A stretch of 48,133 nt of DNA from an uncultured Eubacteriales bacterium. GTDB lineage: Bacteria; Bacillota; Clostridia; Oscillospirales; Oscillospiraceae. Where the stretch lies: NCBI GenBank assembly GCA_900540545.1, contig UQGJ01000014.1, positions 1-48,133 of the forward strand, written 5' to 3'. Within the stretch, counting starts at the first letter, position 1, and each line of letters starts with the position of its first letter. This document shows, piece after piece, positions 40,119 through 48,007 of this stretch. The notes below the pieces were generated by a model. It made no database searches and was not told the DNA's origin. It saw only the letters and a list, made by a program, of their open reading frames with translations. The position numbers and the translations under genes are program-made.

Positions 40119-41500
40119 TGATTCGAGAGTATAGAACCATTCAAGAGGTCAACGGCCCCCTGATGATGGTCAAAAAGGTGGAGGGCGTCACCTTCGACGA
40201 GCTGGGCGAGATCGAGCTGCCCGACGGCTCCATCCGCCGCTGCAAGGTGCTGGAGGTCAACGGCGACAACGCCGTGGTCCAGCTCTTCGAGCCATCCGCG
40301 GGCATCAATCTGGCCGAGTCCAAGATCCGGTTCCTGGGCCACCCCCTCCAGCTGGGCGTGTCCGGCGACATGCTGGGCCGGGTCTTCAACGGCATGGGCC
40401 AGCCCATCGACGGCGGCCCCGCCATTCTGGCCGAGGAGTTCCGGGACATCAACGGTCTGGCCATGAACCCCGCCGCCCGGGACTACCCCAACGAGTTCAT
40501 CCAGACCGGCGTGTCCACCATCGACGGCCTGAACACCCTGGTCCGCGGTCAGAAGCTGCCCATCTTCTCCGGCTCCGGCCTGCCCCACGCGGCCCTGGCC
40601 GCCCAGATCGCCCGCCAAGCCAAGGTGCTGGGCGACGACGCGGGCAACTTCGCCGTGGTCTTTGCCGCCATCGGCATCACCTTCGAGGAGTCCGACTTCT
40701 TCATCCAGGACTTCCGCCGTACCGGGGCCATCGACCGCACCGTGCTGTTCACCAACCTGGCAAACGACCCGGCCGTGGAGCGCATCGCCACCCCCCGTAT
40801 GGCCCTGACTGCCGCCGAGTATCTGGCCTTTGAGAAGGGCATGCACGTGCTGGTCATCCTCACCGACATCACCAACTACGCCGAGGCCCTCCGCGAGGTC
40901 TCCGCCGCCAAGAAGGAAGTCCCCGGCCGCCGGGGCTACCCGGGCTACCTGTACACCGACCTTGCCACCATGTACGAGCGGGCTGGCCGCCGCCTGGGCT
41001 CCCCCGGCTCCATCACCATGATCCCCATCCTGACCATGCCGGAGGACGACAAGACCCACCCCATCCCCGACCTCACCGGCTATATCACGGAGGGCCAGAT
41101 TATCCTGTCCCGGGAGCTGTACCGCAAGGGCATCAATCCCCCCGTGGACGTGCTGCCCAGCCTGTCCCGTCTGAAGGACAAGGGCACCGGCGTGGGCAAG
41201 ACCCGGGAGGACCACGCAGGCACCATGAACCAGCTCTTCGCCGCCTACGCCACCGGCAAGGAGAACAAGGAGCTGATGAGCATTTTGGGCGAGGCCGCCC
41301 TGAGCCCCACCGACCTGCTCTACGCCAAGTTCGCCGACGAGTTTGAAAAGCGTTATGTGAACCAGGGGACCGAGGAGAACCGCTCTATCATCGAGACGCT
41401 GGACCTGGGCTGGGAGCTGCTCTCCATCCTACCCACCAGCGAGCTCAAGCGGATCAAGCCGGAAATGATCGAGAAGTACCTCCCGAAAAAGGAGGGGTAA
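40118..41500 (+). CDS. ntpB: V-type ATP synthase subunit B
   Basis: 460-residue non-catalytic nucleotide-binding-fold subunit. Family blocks: 'YRTIQEVNGPLMMV' start, 'SGSGLPHAALAAQIARQA', 'RRGYPGYLYTDLATMYERAGR' and 'GSITMIPILTMPEDDKTHPIPDLTGYITEGQI'. No Walker A lysine is present, as expected for B. It alternates with A in the head. The ATG shares its A with the preceding TGA (TGATG). Confidence 0.96.
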   Translation: MIREYRTIQEVNGPLMMVKKVEGVTFDELGEIELPDGSIRRCKVLEVNGDNAVVQLFEPSAGINLAESKIRFLGHPLQLGVSGDMLGRVFNGMGQPIDGGPAILAEEFRDINGLAMNPAARDYPNEFIQTGVSTIDGLNTLVRGQKLPIFSGSGLPHAALAAQIARQAKVLGDDAGNFAVVFAAIGITFEESDFFIQDFRRTGAIDRTVLFTNLANDPAVERIATPRMALTAAEYLAFEKGMHVLVILTDITNYAEALREVSAAKKEVPGRRGYPGYLYTDLATMYERAGRRLGSPGSITMIPILTMPEDDKTHPIPDLTGYITEGQIILSRELYRKGINPPVDVLPSLSRLKDKGTGVGKTREDHAGTMNQLFAAYATGKENKELMSILGEAALSPTDLLYAKFADEFEKRYVNQGTEENRSIIETLDLGWELLSILPTSELKRIKPEMIEKYLPKKEG

Positions 41501-41503
41501 ATC

Positions 41504-42208
41504 ATGCCGGCCATCAACGTAAACCCCACCAGAATGGAGCTGACCCGGCTCAAGGGCCGGCTGAAAACGGCCCGCCGGGGCCACAAGCTCCTGAAGGATA
41601 AGCGCGACGAGCTGATGAAGCAGTTCCTGGAGGTGGTCCGGGAGAACCGGGCCCTCCGGGCAAAGGTGGAGCAGGGCCTCATGCAGGCCCACGGCTCTTT
41701 TACCGTGGCGTCGGCACTTATGTCAACCGAAATGCTGGAACAGGCCCTGATGTACCCCAAGCAGTCTGTGGAGCTGACCATGAGTTTCCAGAACATCATG
41801 TCGGTGAACGTGCCGGAGTACCACTTCAAGACCAAGAACGACGACCCCGGCGACGTGTACCCCTACGGCTTCGCCGCCACCAGCGGCGCCCTGGACGACG
41901 CGGTGGACGCATTGAGCCAGGTGTTCCGGGATATGCTGCGTCTGGCCGAGGTGGAAAAGACCTCCCAGCTCTTAGCCGAGGAGATCGAAAAGACCCGCCG
42001 CCGCGTCAACGCCCTGGAGTACGTGAAAATCCCCCAGATGGAGGAGTCCATCAAGTATATCTCCATGAAGCTGGACGAAAACGAGCGGTCCGCGACCATT
42101 CGTCTGATGAAGGTCAAGGATATGCTCCTCAAGCAGGCCATCGAGGAGGAACACCGCCGGGACCAGGAGGCCCTGGAGGCGTTCAAGGCCAACCAGCAGG
42201 AAGTGTAA
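41504..42208 (+). CDS. ntpD: V-type ATP synthase subunit D
   Basis: 234-residue central shaft protein: long antiparallel coiled coil ('NPTRMELTRLKGRLKTARRGHKLLKDKRDELMKQFLE' start, 'EEIEKTRRRVNALEYVKIPQMEESIKYISMKLDENERSATIRLMKVKDML' near the end). It rotates inside A3B3 and joins F. ATG 41504 follows AAAAGGAGG. Last gene of the operon; a terminator follows within 10 nt. Confidence 0.96.
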   Translation: MPAINVNPTRMELTRLKGRLKTARRGHKLLKDKRDELMKQFLEVVRENRALRAKVEQGLMQAHGSFTVASALMSTEMLEQALMYPKQSVELTMSFQNIMSVNVPEYHFKTKNDDPGDVYPYGFAATSGALDDAVDALSQVFRDMLRLAEVEKTSQLLAEEIEKTRRRVNALEYVKIPQMEESIKYISMKLDENERSATIRLMKVKDMLLKQAIEEEHRRDQEALEAFKANQQEV

Positions 42209-42214
42209 CAAAAA

Positions 42215-42246
42215 GGCGGACCCTCAATCGAGGGTCCGCCTTTTTT
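42215..42246 (+). terminator. Terminator of the V-ATPase operon
   Basis: Stem GGCGGACCCTC-AATC-GAGGGTCCGCC followed by TTTTTT (42241-42246). The same bases encode the last codons and stop of the reverse-strand RHH gene. Confidence 0.93.
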
Positions 42247-42397
42247 CGTATTTCTTCAACAGGTCCTCAATGGCCTCGTCTAGGAGACGGGATTTGGGGA
42301 CGCGGGTCTCAACCGAAAGCTGAGTAAACAGCGGTACTAATTCATTTTTGAGAGAAGAAACAAACTTCGTCCGATTTACCAATTGCGCTTCGCCCAT
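42224..42397 (-). CDS. Ribbon-helix-helix DNA-binding miniprotein, 57 aa
   Basis: Short protein: 'GEAQLVNRTKFVSSLKNELV' and 'LSVETRVPKSRLLDEAIEDLLKKYEK' give a strand followed by two helices, the RHH (CopG/Arc-like) pattern with 'R.PKSRLLDEAIEDLL' as the helix-turn-helix-like second half. ATG 42397 follows AGGTGGTG. Its 3' end runs through the V-ATPase terminator stem, ending in KRRTLD then TGA within it. A perfect 15-bp palindrome upstream of its start suggests autoregulation. Confidence 0.75.
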   Translation of the reverse strand: MGEAQLVNRTKFVSSLKNELVPLFTQLSVETRVPKSRLLDEAIEDLLKKYEKRRTLD

Positions 42398-42417
42398 ATT
42401 GTCACCACCTATATACT

Positions 42418-42432
42418 ATATAGTCACTATAT
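42418..42432. promoter_or_regulatory. 15-bp operator-like palindrome
   Basis: ATATAGT-C-ACTATAT, perfect around one central base, 21 nt before the RHH gene and next to TATAC/GTATA sequences. It is placed to overlap that gene's promoter and also lies between divergent small genes. Confidence 0.65.
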
Positions 42433-42507
42433 CATAACCACTTTTTTGCAACAAGTGGTTTACAAGTGGTACATACATGGTATATACTAAGTACAGAGGT
42501 GATATAC

Positions 42508-42675
42508 ATGGAAGAGAAAAAGACCTGTGAGACTTGCTCGCACTTTTTCCTGCACTACGTCAAGTGGGGGAAAAAGGATTTCAGGCCGGTTCGGATGGGG
42601 CATTGTGGGACGCCTAGGATTCGCAGTAAAACCATGGACACCCCCGCCTGCCGGTGGTATCAAGAGAGGACGTAG
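42508..42675 (+). CDS. Cys-rich miniprotein, 55 aa
   Basis: Contains Cys-x2-Cys ('CETCSHFF'), then 'GHCGTPR' and 'DTPACRWY': four Cys plus His, a pattern fit for one zinc or redox site. ATG 42508 follows AGAGGTG; the longer reading from 42466 lacks a ribosome site. Divergent from the RHH gene across the shared palindrome. Similar short CxxC proteins are common in related clostridia from general knowledge, with no assigned role. A mosaic repeat follows its stop. Confidence 0.7.
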   Translation: MEEKKTCETCSHFFLHYVKWGKKDFRPVRMGHCGTPRIRSKTMDTPACRWYQERT

Positions 42676-42679
42676 GGAC

Positions 42680-42985
42680 AAGGGCGCGGCCCCTGCCGGG
42701 GGCGTTCCTTTCTCATTTGAGAAAGGAACCGAAAGAAAACCAGGGGGATGACACGGGGAACTTTGTTCCCCTATCGTCATCCCCCTGGACCCCGGGAACG
42801 TCCTGGCGGCGGTACGGTTTTCGGGGGCTGGCAAGACTTGAGAGCTGTTGCAGCTCGGATTGGTCTGGCGCTGGAACAACTCCGGCTGCCGCCCATCGGC
42901 ATATGACCTGGCAAGATTTGTGAGCAGTTGCGTTTTTCTTGGTGCAAACAAGCCGCCACCAGTCTCAGAGTCCCCCGTCCCCCGC
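42680..42985. repeat. Mosaic hairpin repeat (copy D), alpha core only
   Basis: Outer arm GCGGCCCCTGCCGGGGGCG, hairpin I near 42708-42729 (TTCCTTTCTC/GAGAAAGGAA), hairpin II (GGGGGATGAC ... GTCATCCCCC, a stem unlike the GGGGGCGGC of other copies yet fully paired), then alpha core (about 42795-42960). The beta core and right arm are missing. Confidence 0.8.
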
Positions 42986-43000
42986 AGGGACCCATCCCAC

Positions 43001-43030
43001 TGGACGCGATCCCCCTATCTGTGGTATACT
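43001..43030 (+). promoter_or_regulatory. Promoter of the desulfhydrase-like gene
   Basis: TGGACG (43001-43006), 18-nt spacer, TATACT (43025-43030), 27 nt before the ATG. Confidence 0.6.
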
Positions 43031-43057
43031 GACCCTACCAAAAAGGAGGCGACGACT

Positions 43058-44101
43058 ATGGAGACCATCGCGCAAGTGAAAGAGCGGCTGTCCAGGCTGT
43101 CCAGAGCCCAGCTGGGCTTCTTCCCCACGCCGCTGCACAAGGCGGAAAACCTGTCCAAAGAGTTGGGCATCGACCTGTGGTTCAAGCGGGACGACCTCAC
43201 CGGCATCGGCCTGTTCGGGGGCAACAAGGTGCGCAAGCTGGAGTACGTGCTGGGGCAGGCCAAGGCCCTGGGGTGCGACACCGTGGTGAGCTACGGGGCC
43301 AGCCAGTCCAATTGCGCCATGCAGGTGGCCACCGGCTGCCGCCGGCTTGGGATGAAGCCCGTCCTCTACCTCACCGAGCTGGTGGAAGCCACCCAACTGC
43401 GGGCCAACCTGCTGCTGGACCACATCCTGGACGCGGAGGTCCATCTGGTGCCCCTGAACGGCATGACCGAGGACGAGGGGGACGCCGAGGCCGTGCGGCT
43501 GGGCCGGGAGCATATGGCCCGGCTGGAGGCCGAGGGCCACAAGTGCTACGAGGTCCCCATGGGGGCCGCCGAGCCCCTGGGCTCCGCCGGGTTCATCGGC
43601 GGATGGGCCGAGCTGCTGGAGCAGATGGAGGCCCAGGGCGTCAAAGCGGACATCCTCTTCCACGGCACGGGCACCGGCGGGACCCTGGCCGGACTCACCG
43701 CCGGGCGGGTCCTGATGGGCGGGCCGGAGATCGTGGCCATCAACGTCAGCCCCAAGGGGCCGGAATACCTGGACAAGGTGGCCGCCCTGGGCACCGAGGC
43801 CCTGCGGGCCATCGGGTCCGACGCGGTGGTGACCACCGGGGACTTCCGTACCGACCTGGGCTACTTCGGCCAGGGCTACGAGGTCCCCGATGACCGGGCC
43901 ACCGCCGCCATCCGCCGTCTGGCCCGGACCGAAGGAATCATCGTGGACCCGGTCTACACCGGCAAGGCCCTCAGCGGCCTTATCGGCTACGTGGAGAGCG
44001 GGAAGGTCCCCCAGGGGTCCACGGTGGTGTTCTGGCACACCGGCGGCGCCACCGCCCTCTTCGCCGAGCCGGAGATGGTGGGCAACGTGGCGGGACAGTG
44101 A
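43058..44101 (+). CDS. D-cysteine desulfhydrase / ACC deaminase family PLP enzyme
   Basis: 347-residue PLP enzyme of the fold type II family that includes D-cysteine desulfhydrase and 1-aminocyclopropane-1-carboxylate deaminase. PLP Lys57 lies in 'FGGNKVRKLEY', the substrate loop is 'GASQSNCAMQVA', and the PLP-phosphate loop is 'GTGTGGTLAGL'. The loop normally reads QSNH; here it is QSNC (Cys84 or nearby), so the substrate is open. ATG 43058 follows AAAAGGAGG. Monocistronic, with its own promoter and a bidirectional terminator. Likely releases sulfide or ammonia plus a keto acid from a D-amino acid. Confidence 0.88.
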   Translation: METIAQVKERLSRLSRAQLGFFPTPLHKAENLSKELGIDLWFKRDDLTGIGLFGGNKVRKLEYVLGQAKALGCDTVVSYGASQSNCAMQVATGCRRLGMKPVLYLTELVEATQLRANLLLDHILDAEVHLVPLNGMTEDEGDAEAVRLGREHMARLEAEGHKCYEVPMGAAEPLGSAGFIGGWAELLEQMEAQGVKADILFHGTGTGGTLAGLTAGRVLMGGPEIVAINVSPKGPEYLDKVAALGTEALRAIGSDAVVTTGDFRTDLGYFGQGYEVPDDRATAAIRRLARTEGIIVDPVYTGKALSGLIGYVESGKVPQGSTVVFWHTGGATALFAEPEMVGNVAGQ

Positions 44102-44107
44102 CATCAG

Positions 44108-44149
44108 AAAAACAGGGCTGTGTACCGACGGGTACACAGCCCTGTTTTT
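44108..44149. terminator. Bidirectional intrinsic terminator
   Basis: Stem AAAAACAGGGCTGTGTACC/GGTACACAGCCCTGTTTTT with a GACG loop between converging genes. Confidence 0.92.
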
Positions 44150-44152
44150 CGT

Positions 44153-44527
44153 TCAGCGCCTGCGGCGCTTTGCCTGGGAGAACTCGTAGGACTGCCGGAG
44201 GAACTCCGCCACTGTGCCGTCCACGTCAACCGGGGCGGCCAGAAGGACGTGGTGGGTCCAGCGGTTGGGGTAGGGCTCCACGGCCTGGGCAATGCGGGGG
44301 TGGTCCAGCCGGTGGCCCAGGCCGAAGGTGAGGGTGAGCGCCCCGTCGGGGGCAGGGAAGCGGGGGAGGGAGAGAAAGGCGAATTTCAGGGGGTTGCCCC
44401 AGGAGATCTGGGACTTGCCCACCGCCATTTGGGATTCGCCCAGGGCGGCGATCTGGGTCTCCACCGCCTCAAAGACGGCGATGCGGCCGGGGTGGGCGCT
44501 CAAAAAAGTCAGCACTTCCGGGGTCAT
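44153..44527 (-). CDS. DUF5655-like protein, 124 aa
   Basis: Small soluble protein with a helix-rich start ('PEVLTFLSAHPGRIAVFEAVETQI') and a C-terminal part 'LTLTFGLGHRLDHPRIAQAVEPYPNRWTHHVLLAAPVDVDGTVAEFLRQSYEFSQ' typical of DUF5655 proteins, which are found alone or attached to transport-related domains. ATG 44527 has AAGGAGACGG upstream and overlaps the MATE stop by 4 nt, so the two are coupled. Function unknown. Confidence 0.82.
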   Translation of the reverse strand: MTPEVLTFLSAHPGRIAVFEAVETQIAALGESQMAVGKSQISWGNPLKFAFLSLPRFPAPDGALTLTFGLGHRLDHPRIAQAVEPYPNRWTHHVLLAAPVDVDGTVAEFLRQSYEFSQAKRRRR

Positions 44528-45858
44528 ACCACCGTCTCCTTCCATGGACCGAATTTTAAGTAGGCCAGTTGAATGACGATTTGGAGCAGGGAGGCCGCCG
44601 GGGCGGCCAGGCCGATGTGGAACATGGTGACGCCGGGCAGGCGGGAAATCAGCATGACCATGGGCACCCGGACGGCGAAGGTGGCGGCGAGACAGTTGAC
44701 CATGGTGAAGCCGGTGCGGCCGCAGCCGCTGAAAAACCCGTTGAGGCAAAAGACGAAGCAGACCAGCAGGCAGTCGATGCTGTAACTTTTCAGGTAGAGG
44801 GCCCCGTGGCGGACCACTTCCGGGTCCGGGGTGAAGAGACCCGCCGCCTGGGCGGGAAAGAGCTGGAGCAGGACCAGTACCGCCCCGCCGAAGGCCAGGG
44901 AGCACAGCAGGCCCCAGCCCAGGGCGCTCTTAGCCCGGTCGGGCCGCCCCGCGCCGATGTTCTGGGCGGCCATGGCCGAGATGGAGGACTGGAAGGCGAT
45001 GGGGGCCAGCATACAGAAGGAGATGACCCGCTCCGTGATGCCCACCGACGCGGCCTGGGCCAGCCCCAGGGGGTTGACGCTGGCGGTGATGAGCAAAAAG
45101 GACAGCTCCACCAGCACGTTCTGGAGGGAGACGGGGCCGCCCAGCTTTACCAGCTTGGCGGTCTTGCCCGGCCAGAAGCGGAAGCTCTCCCGCCGGAAGT
45201 CGAAGGGAAAGTCCCGGCGGCGGAGGACCTGGACGGAGAGCAGAAGGCTCAGGCCCTGGGCCGCCACGGTGGCGATGGCGGCCCCCGCCGCCCCCAGGCC
45301 GAACACCCCCACCAGCAGCAGGTCCCCCAGGATGTTGGTGACGCAGGCGATGGCCACGAAGAGCATGGGCCGCCGGGAGTCCCCCAGGCCCCGGAGGATG
45401 GCCGAGACCATGTTGTAGCCGGAGATGAACACCGTGCCGCAGGCGCAGAGGAAGAAATACTGCCGGGCGGGCAGGACGGCCTCGGCGGGGACGCGCATGA
45501 GGGAGACCACTAAATTTGTGGAAAGGACCAGGACCAGCGTGAGGGCCAGGGCCAGGAGGCCGAAGAAGGTGAACATGGTGCCGATGGTCTTTTCCACGTC
45601 GTCGGGGCGGCGGGCGCCGGTGTACTGGCCGATGAGGACGGTGCCGCCGGTGGCAAGCCCCAGGATGAGGCCGGTGACGGTCTGCATGACCTGGCAGCCG
45701 GTGTTGACGGCGGCGATGCCCGCCGCGTCGGCGAAACGGCCCACGATCATCAGGTCGGCCGCGCCGTAGAGGTATTGGAGCAGGGAGGCCGCCACGAAGG
45801 GGAGGGTGAAGCGCAGCAGCGTGGAGCGGACGGGGCCCTGGGTCAGGGCGAGGGGCAT
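44524..45858 (-). CDS. MATE family efflux transporter (second)
   Basis: 444-residue 12-helix transporter, MATE (NorM/DinF-like): 'LLQYLYGAADLMIVGRFADAAGIAAVNTG' opening, 'GYNMVSAILRGLGDSRRPM' and mirrored 'CLNGFFSGCGRTGFTMVNCLAATFAVRVPM' in the second half. It is only distantly similar to the MATE at 122-1510. ATG 45858 follows AAAAGGAG. It precedes the DUF5655 gene with an ATGA overlap. A mosaic repeat begins directly upstream, so any promoter lies within that repeat. Confidence 0.92.
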   Translation of the reverse strand: MPLALTQGPVRSTLLRFTLPFVAASLLQYLYGAADLMIVGRFADAAGIAAVNTGCQVMQTVTGLILGLATGGTVLIGQYTGARRPDDVEKTIGTMFTFFGLLALALTLVLVLSTNLVVSLMRVPAEAVLPARQYFFLCACGTVFISGYNMVSAILRGLGDSRRPMLFVAIACVTNILGDLLLVGVFGLGAAGAAIATVAAQGLSLLLSVQVLRRRDFPFDFRRESFRFWPGKTAKLVKLGGPVSLQNVLVELSFLLITASVNPLGLAQAASVGITERVISFCMLAPIAFQSSISAMAAQNIGAGRPDRAKSALGWGLLCSLAFGGAVLVLLQLFPAQAAGLFTPDPEVVRHGALYLKSYSIDCLLVCFVFCLNGFFSGCGRTGFTMVNCLAATFAVRVPMVMLISRLPGVTMFHIGLAAPAASLLQIVIQLAYLKFGPWKETVV

Positions 45859-45874
45859 GGGATCAACTCCTTTT

Positions 45875-46515
45875 GAGGGGCGCCTCCGGCGGGTCCCCTT
45901 TCTTCTCGAAGAAAGGGGACGGAAAGAAGGACCAGGGGCGGCACGGGCCACGTATGTGGCCCTATCCGCCGCCCCCTGGACCCCGGAGAACGTCCGGGCG
46001 GCGGTACGGTTCACGAAGGGCTGGCAAAACGAGAAAGCCGTTACAGCTCGTATTGGTCTGGCGCTGGAACCACTCCGGCTGCCGCCCCTCGGCATATGAC
46101 CCGGCTAAACTTGATAGTAGTTGCGTTTTACTTGGTGCAAACAAGCCGCCACGGGGTCTGTGCGTTTTTGAATCGGCCGTCTGTCCGTTGCCAGTCTGCA
46201 CGGGCCGCCTAGTGGGCGGCCCCTACAAGAGAACTTCGGTTTCCGCCGTAGGGGCCGCCGACCCCGGCGGCCCGTCCCCGCACCAGCTTTGCCGGGAATC
46301 GCCATGCCAGGCGCGCCGCGCCAGCGCATGGGGCTGAACGACCGCAGATTAGGCCGTAATGGCCGGGGCAGAAGCGGAAAGGCAGACTTGTTACCTCTAG
46401 CCGGTCTCAACCTCCGTGCCCCATTGGCGTCGCTCTTAGGTCCAGGGGCCTCATCCCCTGGTTGTTTCTTCCCAGGGTTCTTTTCAACAAAAGAACCCTG
46501 CCCCGCGCGGGCAGC
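45875..46515. repeat. Mosaic hairpin repeat (copy E), most complete copy
   Basis: Left arm: hairpin I (about 45896-45919, CCCCTTTCTTC/GAAGAAAGGGG), GGACGGAAAGAAGGACC, hairpin II. Then alpha core (45986-46168), inverted REP pair (46201-46228 and 46248-46274), beta core (46279-46425), and a right arm with CCAGGGG/CCCCTGG followed by GGTTCTTTT/AAAAGAACC near 46474-46499. It lies between the MATE and cinA genes. Two of its hairpins have unique stems that still pair. Confidence 0.85.
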
Positions 46516-46518
46516 GCC

Positions 46519-47772
46519 TTACAGCCTCAACCCATTGAGATACCGCCGAATCAAATCGAAGGCGTGGAGGGCGGTCAGATTACGGATGCGGTCCCGGCCT
46601 TGGCCCAGGTGGGTCTCCCGGACGTGGCAGAAGTCCGGCCCGGCCAGGGCGATGTAGACCAGGCCCACCGGGTTGCCCCGGTCGTCCCCGGCGGGACCGG
46701 CCAGGCCGGTGGTGGAGACGGCCAAATCACAGCCCAAAACCTTCTGGGCCCCCTGGGCCATGGCCTGGGCCACCTCTTTGGAGACTGCGCCGTATCGGTC
46801 CAGCAGGGCTTGGTCCACCCCCAAGACCTGGTGCTTGACCTCGTCGGTGTAGCTGACAATGCCGCCCTTGAGGACGTTGGAGGCCCCGGGCAGGTCGGTG
46901 ATCCGCTGGGCGATGAGACCCCCGGTGCAGGACTCCGCCGTGCCCAGGGTGAGGCCCTGGGCCTCCATCAGGGAAAAGGCCACCTGATGGAGACTGGGCA
47001 CGTCGGCGCCGTAGACCTTATCGGCGAAGAGGGCGCGGAGGTCGGCTTCCACCGGGGCAATGAGGTCCCTGGCCTGGGCCTCGGTGGGGGCCTTGGCGGT
47101 GATGCGCAGCTCGGTCTCCCCCTCCTTGGCGTAGGGGGCCAGGGTGGGGTTGGTCATGGCGTTCATCCTGTCCCGGAGGAGGGACTCCATGGCCGACTCG
47201 CCGATGCCGAAGAGCTTCAGGGTCCGGGAGACGATGGCCCCGTCGGTGAAAGCCTGGAGGTAGGGCAGGGCCCGGTGGGTGAACATGGCGCGGCACTCCC
47301 TGGGGGGGCCGGGGAGCATGAGGACGGTGACGCCCTGGGCCTGGAAGGCGCAGCCGGGGGCGGTGCCCCAGTCGTTGGAAAAGATGGTACAGCCCTGGGG
47401 CATCATGGCCTGCTGGAGGTTGTTGTCCGTCATGGGGCGCTCCGGGTGGAGCTGGGCGAAGAAGGCCCGGATGCGGCGGGCGGACTCCTCGTCAAAGACC
47501 AGGGGGAGACCGAAGGACTCGGCCAGGGTCTGCTTGGTCAGGTCGTCGCAGGTGGGGCCCAGGCCGCCGGTGGTGATGATGATGTCGGCCCGGGACTTGG
47601 CGATCTCCACGGCAGAGCGCAGCCGGGCGGGGTTGTCCCCCACCACGGTGTGGTAAAAGACGTTGATGCCGACGGCGGACAGGCCCTGGGAAATCATTTG
47701 CGCGTCGGTGTTGGCGATGTTGCCAAGCAATAGTTCTGTGCCGACGGCGATGAGTTCAGCGGTGTGGGACAA
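46519..47772 (-). CDS. cinA: CinA-like competence/damage-inducible protein A (ADP-ribose pyrophosphatase / NMN deamidase)
   Basis: 417-residue two-domain protein. The N-terminal MoCF-type domain (about 1-170: 'ELIAVGTELLLGNIANTDAQ', 'IIITTGGLGPTCDDLT', 'LPGPPRECRAMF') and the C-terminal CinA/PncC domain (about 250-415: 'LGTAESCTGGLIAQRITDLPGAS', 'GIVSYTDEVK', 'TTGLAGPAGD') support NMN deamidation in NAD recycling. The start is TTG 47772 with GGAGG 8 nt upstream, because the ATG present in the duplicated copy further upstream has been lost here. Confidence 0.92.
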   Translation of the reverse strand: MSHTAELIAVGTELLLGNIANTDAQMISQGLSAVGINVFYHTVVGDNPARLRSAVEIAKSRADIIITTGGLGPTCDDLTKQTLAESFGLPLVFDEESARRIRAFFAQLHPERPMTDNNLQQAMMPQGCTIFSNDWGTAPGCAFQAQGVTVLMLPGPPRECRAMFTHRALPYLQAFTDGAIVSRTLKLFGIGESAMESLLRDRMNAMTNPTLAPYAKEGETELRITAKAPTEAQARDLIAPVEADLRALFADKVYGADVPSLHQVAFSLMEAQGLTLGTAESCTGGLIAQRITDLPGASNVLKGGIVSYTDEVKHQVLGVDQALLDRYGAVSKEVAQAMAQGAQKVLGCDLAVSTTGLAGPAGDDRGNPVGLVYIALAGPDFCHVRETHLGQGRDRIRNLTALHAFDLIRRYLNGLRL

Positions 47773-47852
47773 AGTAAAAGCCTCCAATCGCCAACACCGA
47801 CCCGGCGGCGAGTGCCGCCGTAAATTCGCAGCGTCAGCGGAGAATTTCCGCA

Positions 47853-47871
47853 GGGCGAATTCACTTCGCCC
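47853..47871. repeat. 19-bp palindrome shared with 13177-13195
   Basis: GGGCGAA-TTCAC-TTCGCCC, inside the segment inserted between the two cinA 5' copies. Confidence 0.7.
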
Positions 47872-47915
47872 GAGGATGTGCAGTCAAAAGGGGTCCCCAT
47901 GGAAGGCGCAGCCTT

Positions 47916-47987
47916 TCATGGGGCGTTGGCGATGTTGCCAAGCAATAGTTCTGTACCGACAGCGATGAGTTCAGCGGTGTGGGACAT
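47916..47987 (-). pseudogene. Duplicated cinA 5' fragment (23-codon remnant)
   Basis: ATG 47987 with AAAGGAAG upstream begins M-S-H-T-A-E-L and matches cinA for 21 codons, then ends at TGA (47918-47916). Bases 47925-47986 match 47710-47771 at 60 of 62 positions. The intact gene restarts downstream from TTG. The fragment may still be translated as a short leader. Confidence 0.85.
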
Positions 47988-48007
47988 GGATAGGACTTCC
48001 TTTTCGT

